From: Caenorhabditis elegans
Taxonomy: Eukaryota > Nematoda > Chromadorea > Rhabditida > Rhabditidae
Reading direction: 5' to 3'
Assembly (NCBI RefSeq): GCF_000002985.6
Contig: NC_003280.10
Coordinates: 7,312,501-7,376,500 of the forward strand
DNA length: 64,000 nt
In this document: positions 53,997-62,779 of the stretch, piece by piece
Layout of the letters: each line of letters opens with the position of its first letter
How positions within the stretch are numbered: position 1 is the stretch's first letter
Position numbers and translations under genes: made by a program
The notes under the pieces: model-generated
What the model saw: only the letters and a program-made list of their open reading frames with translations
The model's database searches: none
Told to the model about the DNA's origin: nothing

Positions 53997-55804
53997 TTAT
54001 TTCTTGTTTTCAGTGACAATTTTGAGAGCTTCTTGTACATGCCATACCGGGTGAACTTGAATTTTCGTTTTCATCGAATCTGGAATCATCGAGTAGTTCG
54101 AATCCGGCACTATGACTGCTTCATACAATCCGTCAATAGCCGCCTGGACTTTATCAAGAATTCCACCAACCTGAAAATAGGATCTTTCTCTCTCTTCTTT
54201 CCTTCTCTAGTACTAGTTTTTAAAACATACAAAAGAAAATGTGTTCAAAAAAGTTGGGGGTTTTCATAAAAATAAAGAACTTACTTCATAAACGAAACCG
54301 AAAACATCAAGAGAACCCGTGATGGCAAAACGGGGTGATATCTTAACTCCTGTGAAGAGAGCCAACAACCCAACCGCAGTCGCCAGGGTACCCGATGATC
54401 CATCCAATCGGCCATGATAGTAGAATTCGACAACAACTTGTCTATATTGCACCGGGAAGCCCATAGCAACTGCTTCGAAACGAGCGACTTGATACGCTAA
54501 ATGCGACTTCCGTTCTATTTCTGGACCCATTTCACCTTGACTATGAACTTCGAACGAGTGTTCGTTGGAAATCTCATATCGGCATTCTGAAAAATATATG
54601 ATCTTGTATCATCATTTTACTAGATATGAAGCGCTGTTTTATGTTTCTACATAGTAGATCTTTGGCAAGAAGAATCCCACTGGCCATGTCCATTTTGAGA
54701 CATAATCACAAACTGGAGGAAAATTCAAATTTTCTAAGTAAAAATGCTCTGGAAACTTCTCGAAAATTCAAAGGAGTTCTAGAATGTGCTAGAACTTTCT
54801 TGTTCTCAATTTCGCAACTGCAACATTGTGTTTTGTAATACGATAACACAGGGGTTTTGGAGATATGAAGCTTTGAAAACTCACTGATAGTAAATATGTC
54901 GCCTCTTTTCCCCTTCTTTGGTTTCTTCTTTTTGGCTACGTCTTGAAAGCAAAGTCCGATCACGTGAGCTTACTTTGAAATTTTTTGATGTTTTGAAAGT
55001 GGGATGGGCATGAAGTTGTCCATTTTGTGATCAGAAACAGTCTTAGCTTGAGCCACATTTTGTTGCATAGCGTTAGTATCATTGCTGCCATTTGCCGATG
55101 TTTCTGAGATGTCTTCACAATTCTCATCGATTTCATTGGAGCGATCAGTCTCGTCGCCTACCTACAAAATTTGATAGTTTTAAAATATTTTTCCTCAACG
55201 TTCAACCCTTTATAAGATCTATGTTTGAGTACTGGTGCACTGTTAGCGGAGCACACTTTTATAAATTATGAACATTTTTGGAATGTTCGAAAAACTTTAA
55301 AACATTTCTGAGAATGTCAAGTGGAAGTTGCTGAAAGATTGTGGAAACGACTAAATTTTCTGAAAAATTCGAAAAAATTATAGTCTCTAGAACATTTTGA
55401 TTGTTTTGAGGTGCACCGAGAATATATTTTTAAGGGTATAAGTACGCATAGGATATGATAGGATAGGATATGCATAGGATAGGGTATAATGGATATGATC
55501 TATGTTTGATAGAGTGCATTTGCAAAGATAACGGCCCTGCAGGCATTTTTGAAATAATTACAAAAATATAATTTTCCCACTCGTAGGTTATTCCCTTATT
55601 TATGATATCTCTTCGCACATATGAAAACTACTTTTTTCAAAACTTTTTATTCTTCAGATTTTATAAATCTATAGACCTTACTTGATTAATATCGTGATTA
55701 CTCACATTTTCTTGCTCTGCCTGAGCGCTTTCTCTTTCAGCGTGTCTTCGGTTGTATCGGTTGTCTCGTTCCTCTTTTTGAATCTCCGCTTTGGTCTTGC
55801 CCAT
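53997..55804 (-). CDS. Protein with Lon-type (S16) proteolytic domain, no AAA+ domain seen
   Basis: Clear exons are 53997-54170, 54285-54586 and 54885-54941; upstream candidates are 55706-55804 (MGKTKAEIQKEERDNRYN) and 54974-55161. The C-terminal part matches the Lon proteolytic domain. DGSSGTLATAVGLLALFTG carries the Ser equivalent to the catalytic Ser in DGPSAG. RFAITGSLDVFG follows, and VGGILDKVQAAI places a Lys like the catalytic Lys of GGLKEK. HPVWHVQEAL fits the end of Lon. No Walker motifs were seen in the exons. The join 54974-54942 would need a 32-nt intron and breaks the frame, so either an upstream donor (GTGAAG near 55115) is used or the gene is damaged. Confidence 0.65.
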
Positions 55805-55871
55805 ATTTCCCTGAAAAGAACATAATTTAAACTGTGTAATGAAATCTTCCCGCGCGGCGATTTCTTGTAAG

Positions 55872-56283
55872 CAGGGGTGAGCGGCCATCGGCGATCGCCG
55901 ATCGCCGACAGGACGAAAAGGGTCGGCGATCGCCGATCGCCGAGTTCATTAGACGGCAATTTTTCTTTTGAAGAAAAACAAGAATTTGTATTCTTTTCAT
56001 AATTAATAAGTTGCAAAATGCACTTATATAACCTCATAATGAACATTTAACACTTGAACAGTGCATTTTCTTTTGTAAAAATCTAAAGTGCAAGAAAATC
56101 GCCGAGCGGCGATCGCCGATTTTTTCAGATTTTCCGGTCGCCGATCGCCGAAGACAAAAATATTAACGGCAATCGCCGATCGCCGCGTTAAAAATTATTA
56201 TCGGCGATCGGCGACAAAAAAAAACGTGTCGGCGATCGGCGATCGCCGATCGCCGATTTTTTTTCGATCGCCGCTCTCCCCTG
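55872..56283. mobile_element. 412-bp hAT-type miniature element
   Basis: The ends are CAGGGGTGAGCGGC and its near-complement CCGCTCTCCCCTG. The perfect 8-bp duplication CTTGTAAG flanks them at 55864-55871 and 56284-56291, which fits hAT transposons. The interior carries many copies of the palindromic unit CGGCGATCGCCG. It lies just upstream of the Lon-domain gene's first candidate exon. Confidence 0.85.
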
Positions 56284-57360
56284 CTTGTAAGCTCTCGTTT
56301 GTATGTAAACTCACTTTGTTAGTAAAATGCAAGTTGTCAATGTTTGATTAGTGTCAGTTTCTTTCGAAATGATTGAAATATCAATTCTGACAGACAATAA
56401 TGGTAATCTTGATAAGGTTTTCCACGTCCAGGAGAACACGTTAGTTTTCTTGTTTTAGAAAAAATTGTGGTTGGCACGCTCACAACAGATACGTTGCTTT
56501 CTCAGGTCCTTTCTAGCTTCTCCTTCCGGAAGGAGAAGTCTTAATACACATTTCGAGATGTTTTTAATAAGAGAATGCGTCTTGTAGTACAATTAATATA
56601 GTTGCGAATCTCGCGCCTCTGTGGTGGATCGTTGGAGGAAGTTAATAAACGAATTTTGAAATGTCAGACGTTCGACTCGCCATGACACTCATGAGAAGGA
56701 AATATGTTTCGAAAACAATTACATTCTATCCTAATAATATTTTTCCCAATTTGTGTGAAAAATTGTGTTGTTATTCTCGTCAAAAGAAAATTAAATGGTA
56801 TCACAAAATGATCAACGGGTAGGAGATCCTAAACTGATCCTATAAACCATAGTATAGTTTGGGGGAGCAAGTTGGGGGAATAAGTTTACAAATGGGAATA
56901 ACATTTAAATGGGAAGCAAAGACTGATCGGTTTAGTTTCTCTGGCAGCAGCTTTAACGACCGGTTCCAAATGGAAAGATTGGAACGCAAAAATGCTTTGT
57001 TTGAAGCTCCAATAGACTTCAGCATATAGGGGTATCTCGGTGATTGAGCTGGAACTATTAACCAAAGTTTAACTTTGAAAAAGCCGAAAAAACTCGAAAA
57101 TCACTCTCATCTCAAGACAGAAGCAAGCTGCAAGTGAATAATTAGGCTTGTTTGATAGATAAAAAAGGTCTCTACACACTGACATGTTGAACGGATAGCT
57201 TTGGGCACCAAATTCAAAAGTTAAGAGCCGGGGAGCTATTAACCAAAGTTTCCACGAAACTAGTGAAAAACCAGCTGAAACTGCTAAAGCTGGCGGATTT
57301 TTAACCGTTAACCTACTTTTTTTCCAAATTCGCCGAATTAGCTGTTAGCCGAAAAAACAG
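56284..57360. other. Gene-free stretch
   Basis: Nothing supported here apart from repeated-looking phrases such as GGAGCTATTAACCAAAGTTT and AACTATTAACCAAAGTTT near 57.05 and 57.23 kb. Confidence 0.4.
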
Positions 57361-57855
57361 TTAGCCGCCCAACCCTGACCGTAATGTGAATTTTAGTGAA
57401 GTGCATAATGTCTGCTTCTTTCGTACATCTGTGTTTATATCGCCCATAACTTGTCCAAAAAACTGAAACAAATTCTGTCGTCAACTATTAACTACATATT
57501 CCCACTAACCTTCCACATGTATCCATCAACTGTTCCACCTATAATATGCACACAGATGGCAGAATCAAGACCTTTAAATAGAGTTGAAAACTTTTTTGCC
57601 TTGGAGAGTTGTTTCACTGAAACAAAGGTAATAAGATAAGGGGATCAGACTTTTCTTACTGTAACTTAAGATGTTCGGAAGAATTGCCATTTCTTCTCCA
57701 AAAAATATATATTTCCGGCCACAAGTTGTTGGGAAAGGCTCGTATCCAAACTGTATAAGTTCACGAACTACAGTAATCGGATGTACTGATGTCATTGCAA
57801 CTAAAGTCTGAAATTCAGACTCTGAATTGGTGAATGGAATTAAAGTTTTCATCAT
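57361..57855 (-). CDS. Short MTCH (mitochondrial carrier homologue) paralogue
   Basis: Exons 57660-57855, 57510-57616 and 57361-57462 join in frame to 134 aa. VRELIQFGYEPFP, LPNILSY and MKQL align with TRTLIQLGHEPFP, LPNFFSY and MKQL of mtch-1, 4 kb away. The first intron (phase 1, after the SY) and the second (phase 0, 21 residues after the GLDS/GIDS glycine) are at the same positions as in mtch-1. Only the N-terminal half of the family is present; the last exon (FFGQVMGDIN...) is unrelated to mtch-1. It may be a truncated paralogue, possibly expressed, or a decaying duplicate. MTCH proteins act in the outer mitochondrial membrane. Confidence 0.65.
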
Positions 57856-58217
57856 GATAAGTTGTAAGTATTATTTTTGACGCTTCAGAGCTGAATGAAT
57901 AAAATTGATGACTGATTTGACACCTAAATAAGTTCTTAACAAAACTCAAAATTCTCGGAAACTGACGAGTCGTGACGACATACAAAAATTCGATAAAATT
58001 TTGGAATTAACGTGCATCAGTCTCACCAATATCGTATAATATTTGAATTAATTTCAGTATTCTGAAAGCTCTTCCTACAGGCGCATGGATTTATTCTAAA
58101 AAGGTCTCACCGCGGGAAAAAGGTTTATGGTAGCACATTTTTTTCAAGTTTTTTTTAGCGGAATTTTCAATTATTTTTCAGTTTTTATTACGGTTTGTGT
58201 TAGTTAAAAGTATGTAT

Positions 58218-58640
58218 TTTTGTTTATTCGATTAGCTAAAAAACAATTCATCGAAAAACTATGAAAAATTAATGAAATTTCCGAAAGTTTGAACCTACAG
58301 TACTCATTAAAGGCGCACGCCTGTTCGTATTGTACAAAAATCTGTCGTGTCAAGACCGGGGTTGGCTCAAAAACCCTAAAACCTCGTGTCTGGTTAATAA
58401 AGGATATTTCCAGAAAAAAGTGAAATGGAAACCTAAGTTATTTTTGAACTTTGAAAATATAGTGTGCTCTTGGATCTGGATAATTTACTATGACTTCAGC
58501 AGCTTTATCTAATTCCATGTTTTCTTGTTTTCGCAACGTATTTTGTATTTCATGAAAATTTCACGGATGGAACGTTGACGAAGATGATCTAGATTCGCTA
58601 GTTCAGCTGTTATATCATCAAGAACTTGCATTGTTGCAGC
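58218..58640. repeat. Copy 2 of the 0.4-kb direct duplication
   Basis: Same orientation as 52106-52506 and nearly identical, apart from an 11-bp insertion near 58550 and scattered substitutions. Confidence 0.85.
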
Positions 58641-58775
58641 TGCAGCAACAGGCCTTTCAGGCACTCGAATGATAATTTCAGCTTGCTGCTGATTTATAAA
58701 CCCAGCGCACATGAAATGAGCAACAAAGAACCCAGTGGATCCTTGCTTCAGGAAACAATCAATGTGAGCAGGCAT
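58509..58775 (-). pseudogene. Frameshifted copy of the small gene seen at 52.3 kb
   Basis: It encodes MPAHIDCFLKQGSTGFFVAH, then an Ala-rich linker and the MQVLDDITAELANLDHLRQR segment. An 11-bp insertion, which repeats local sequence (TGAAAT), shifts the frame after SIREI, so it ends in KKTWN while the 52-kb copy continues. No family recognised. If a spliced form bypasses the insertion it could still be a gene. Confidence 0.5.
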
Positions 58776-59027
58776 ATAAATGTGGAAGATTAGTTAGGTG
58801 AAAATGTGATTGTGCATTATTATGGAGTCTCTTGAGAAACGTAGCCAGAACAAAAGTGAAGGTGAGATGTAGAAAGTAGAACGACAAGCGTGGAGACGGA
58901 GAAAGGAGTCAATCGGATCGAAAGCTCTTCTTGTGAAGGCGTGGAGGCTTGCCTTGTTTCTATTTCCGTCTTTTCGTCTCTCGTCCCACTTTCAACAACA
59001 CGTTACCGACAGAAACGAATAGAAAAA

Positions 59028-59135
59028 ATGAGTGTCTCGGAAGAAAAGAAAGAAGCAGTCCATTGCAAGCCAATTGGAGAAGAGTCACTTTTAGACAGCG
59101 AAGAAGATTTTGATTTTACATCCTCACCCCACTAG
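59028..59135 (+). CDS. Possible short acidic reading frame
   Basis: ATG in good context (AAAAAATGAGTG) reads MSVSEEKKEAVHCKPIGEES and ends FTSSPH, 35 aa; the frame is open back to 58890. It stops 43 bp before the left inverted repeat at 59179. It could be the first exon of a gene broken by the downstream insertion. Low certainty. Confidence 0.25.
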   Translation: MSVSEEKKEAVHCKPIGEESLLDSEEDFDFTSSPH

Positions 59136-59178
59136 CTAATCAGTTGCCTTATCTGAAAACAAAATTTGAAAAAGATTA

Positions 59179-60142
59179 CACTCAAAATAAAAAAACAGCG
59201 TGGCGTGTACTGCAGAAAACCTCATATTTAGGCCCCGCCTTTTTCTCGTCCACTCACGGACGAAAAGGCAAAAATTTGGCTCAAGCTAAGACTGTTTCTG
59301 ATCACAAAATGTACAACTTCATGCCCATCCCAATTTCAAAACATCAAAAAATTTCAAAGTAAGCTCACGTGATCGGACTTTGCTTTCAAGACGTAGCCAA
59401 AAAGAAGAAACCAAAGAAGGGGAAAAGAGGCGACATATTTACTATCAGTGAGTTTTCAAAGCTTCATATCTCCAAAACCCCTGTGTTATCGTATTACAAA
59501 ACACAATGTTGCAGTTGCGAAATTGAGAACAAGAAAGTTCTAGCACATTCTAGAACTCCTTTGAATTTTCGAGAAGTTTCCAGAGCATTTTTACTTAGAA
59601 AATTTGAATTTTCCTCCAGTTTGTGATTATGTCTCAAAATGGACATGGCCAGTGGGATTCTTCTTGCCAAAGATCTACTATGTAGAAACATAAAACAGCG
59701 CTTCATATCTAGTAAAATGATGATACAAGATCATATATTTTTCAGAATGCCGATATGAGATTTCCAACGAACACTCGTTCGAAGTTCATAGTCAAGGTGA
59801 AATGGGTCCAGAAATAGAACGGAAGTCGCATTTAGCGTATCAAGTCGCTCGTTTCGAAGCAGTTGCTATGGGCTTCCCGGTGCAATATAGACAAGTTGTT
59901 GTCGAATTCTACTATCATGGCCGATTGGATGGATCATCGGGTACCCTGGCGACTGCGGTTGGGTTGTTGGCTCTCTTCACAGGAGTTGAGATATCACCCC
60001 GTTTTGCCATCACGGGTTCTCTTGATGTTTTCGGTTGGCCCCCATATTGTTGCCTTTTCTCCGTGAGTGGACGAGAAAAAGGCGGGGCCTAAATATGAGG
60101 TTTTCTGCAGTACACGCCACGCAGTTTTTTTTATTTTGAGTG
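59179..60142. mobile_element. Composite element carrying a captured Lon-gene fragment
   Basis: The ends 59179-59259 and 60061-60142 are near-identical inverted repeats of 81-82 bp, starting CACTCAAAATAAAAAAA and reaching CTCGTCCACTCACGG; TA flanks both. Between them lies an inverted copy of about 760 bp of the Lon-domain gene (59271-60034). The right junction is followed by 26 bp of unrelated sequence before the repeat. Confidence 0.75.
59271..60034 (+). pseudogene. Partial inverted copy of the Lon-domain gene
   Basis: It matches the complement of about 54296-55061 with only a few substitutions, introns included, so it was copied from DNA and is recent. It keeps the Ser-containing DGSSGTLATAVGLL stretch but stops at LDVFG and so loses the exon with the Lys-containing VGGILDK. 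Its open frame from 59802 continues into the right repeat and ends REKGGA. Confidence 0.8.
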
Positions 60143-60401
60143 TAGTTTGTTTACAAAAAAAAACTATAAAATTTTAAATTGTAGATTTAACTTCATCATA
60201 GGATAACGCTAAAGCTAATAAATTACGGGACACATGTTGAAATTTAAATCGAAAATCTAAAGTACGGGTTTGGATTAAAGGAACATTTTAGTTCTATGAG
60301 ATTTGAGTCTAAAACAACCGATGATTGGTATATGAAAAGGGATTAGCAAAACTCGAAAAATACATTATAGCGAAGATTGGATGAAGTTGGGGACGAAAAT
60401 C

Positions 60402-61666
60402 TTATGCAAAGTAAGAGTTGCTAGCGTAAAGTTGTTGATCCACGCCGACAGTGACAGCTCCCACTTGTTCACGAAGGAACAGGCGGTTTCCACGCTTGAG
60501 ACCAATTGGGCGAAGGTAGTCCCATGCTCCATGCCAGTTGTTGAAGGATGGTGAATATGGGAGGAACGAAACGGCTAGTCCTGAAATAATCTTTTATTTT
60601 AAAAGATACTGTTATTCGCATGCTTACCTGATCCAGCAACAGCCATAACAGTGGATACAACACTGTATGGGTAGCCGAAGGAGTTGACGAGGAATGGAAC
60701 AGCAGTATGGATGAACTTGTGAACATCCTTGGCAGCCTTGGCTTTCGTTTCGTCCTTATTCTTTGTGTCTCCAAATTCAATGCGGAGAATAGCTCTTTGA
60801 ATTCCGTGAGTAATTAGATGAACTCCCCAAATGACGAGAAGCTCTCCAACGATCTGAGGAGCAAGTCCGCTGAAAAGTCCTCCTGGACCTTCCTGCTTTC
60901 CGATGACGGCCAGAGCCTGGGCGCAGGTAGTGTATTTAGTTTCATTGCCAATAACTTGAGCAACTTGACGAGCAAAGCAGACTGGAAGAGATTATTATAC
61001 AGTTTAATCGCAAATAATTTAACTTACCAGCAAATGGTCGTGCAGCAGTAACAGCAACAACACGAATGACAGAATCGCGGAATCCGTTACGAATAACTCT
61101 TCGGAATGATTCAGCATCGGTGAGTTCATCCTCTTCTTTATCTTGATTTAAAAGAGGTCCTCCAATATTGGGGTAGTACTCGTCGATGTACTGTAAGATA
61201 ATTTTTTACGGTTTTCAGGAACTTTCAATGAGAAAACTGTTTACCTGCTGAGTGCGGTGAGAAGCAATACCCTGAACAGCCAAAGCAGCGATAGCAGAGT
61301 CGATTCCAGTCCAAAGGGTGATATATCCACGAGTAGTTCCCAATTGCTTCACTAAATTTATGATCATTACCGAAGATTATTTTCGTGAATCCTACTATAG
61401 CTGAAGAAGTTAGGAAGGAAATACGCATTTCTTCCTGCAATGACGAGAGTCTTTCCTGTAGACAATGGGAACGGTTCATGACCAAGCTGGATAAGGGTAC
61501 GTGTCACGGTCAAAGGAAGCGACAACGAGCTCAAAGCGAGCTTGGCAATAAGACTCTTGGCGAATTTCTCCTGTAAAACTGAATTTCAAATCTATTTCAA
61601 TAAGACTAAACTCTCATCTTCTGGAGCAAGCCCAAGGAAAGCGTCTTGTTGATTTCCTTCAGCCAT
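60402..61666 (-). CDS. mtch-1: Mitochondrial carrier homologue (MTCH family)
   Basis: Exons 61612-61666, 61396-61578, 61245-61351, 61028-61190, 60628-60981 and 60402-60580 give 346 aa. ATTTTCAG lies 6 nt before the ATG. The sequence fits MTCH1/MTCH2: LPLTVTRTLIQLGHEPFP, LPNFFSY, then a carrier-like second repeat with VTAARPFAVCFARQVAQVIG and GGLFSGLAPQIVGELLVIWG. MTCH2 is known as an outer-membrane insertase and lipid scramblase and as a BID receptor; the nematode role is inferred. Exon 2 uses the acceptor before TTTTACAG, since the later one breaks the frame. It is divergent from rpb-4 across 339 bp. Confidence 0.92.
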
Positions 61667-62005
61667 GATTCACTGAAAATAATTAATTTAATAACAAATG
61701 AAAATACAAACTAATATTTTGGGTTAACTATAGTTATATTCATAAAAAATAGCAATCAGACATTAAATGAGAAAAATCGAAGATAAAAAAAATGAGCGGA
61801 TAAACAATAAACATTCGCCGCACAAAAAAGTGGGCGGAGACTGAAACGCAATGTGTGCGCACGTTATCTCACTCCTCTTTCTGTGTAAGAATTGCAGAAT
61901 TTTTTGTCTTAAAAACAATTTTCTGATAGTTGAATAAATTTCCGTCAGTTTTATTGTTTTTCACTTAAATCTCACTGTCACTGATCTAAAAAATATTTTT
62001 AGAAA
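61667..62005. promoter_or_regulatory. Shared promoter region of mtch-1 and rpb-4
   Basis: 339 bp between the two divergent start codons. It contains GTGGGCGGAGAC and an AT-rich segment. A TTTTTAG acceptor lies 4 nt before the rpb-4 ATG, consistent with trans-splicing. Confidence 0.55.
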
Positions 62006-62575
62006 ATGTCTTCCGGTGGAGGAAATCAAAAGTCAGATGGACAAGTCGAGGAAGATGCCGCTGAATGCAAATTTCCGAAAGGTATTGTTTTGTTTTTACT
62101 GAGTTTTTGAATTTGGTGATTTTTCCTAATCGGTATATTTTCAGAATTCGAAACAACAACATGCGACGCTCTTCTGACCGCTGAGGTTTACTTGCTTCTG
62201 GAGCATCGTCGTCAATCGAGTGAAAGCAAAGACGAAATTGAAGAGATGAGCGAGGTAGTCTCAAAACTATTTCAGTCGATTAAATTTATTGATTTATAAT
62301 ATCATTTTTATATTAAACGAATTCAGGTCTTCATCAAAACTCTCAACTACGCTCGCCGCATGTCTCGATTCAAAAATCGCGAAACTATCCGTGCAGTTCG
62401 AGCGATTTTCTCCGAGAAGCATCTTCACAAATTCGAAGTTGCGCAGATTGCCAATCTCTGCCCTGAAAATGCCGAAGAAGCCAAAGCACTAGTTCCTTCT
62501 TTGGAAAACAAAATCGAGGAGTCTGAACTAGAGGAAGTTCTCAAGGATCTGCAATCCAAAAGAACATTCCAATAA
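62006..62575 (+). CDS. rpb-4: RNA polymerase II subunit RPB4
   Basis: Exons 62006-62081, 62145-62254 and 62327-62575 give 144 aa, the usual size of metazoan RPB4. Family features are [16 protein letters not shown] near the start, [24 protein letters not shown] in the middle, and [27 protein letters not shown] near the end. RPB4 pairs with RPB7 to form the stalk of RNA polymerase II, used in initiation and mRNA fate. The stop codon overlaps an AATAAA (CAATAAATA). Confidence 0.95.
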
Positions 62576-62779
62576 ATACAAGCAAACTAATCCCATATTT
62601 ATCTGTATTCTCAAGTTACTGTAATTGTCCTATGAGATCTCTCATAATGTGTTATTTGATACAATGAAATGAAATTTTGGAAATGTTTATTAATGTTTTT
62701 CAAATAATTTGTTCAATCGAAAATGAATACTGGTTTCATATTGTTTTTTTTTGTTGAAAAAATCACACTATTGAACCAG

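Noticed and set aside
59494..59706. Identical 70-codon frames here (minus strand) and at 54626-54838 (plus strand)
   Set aside because: They are identical only because the DNA segment is duplicated; both lie antisense to an intron of the Lon-domain gene.
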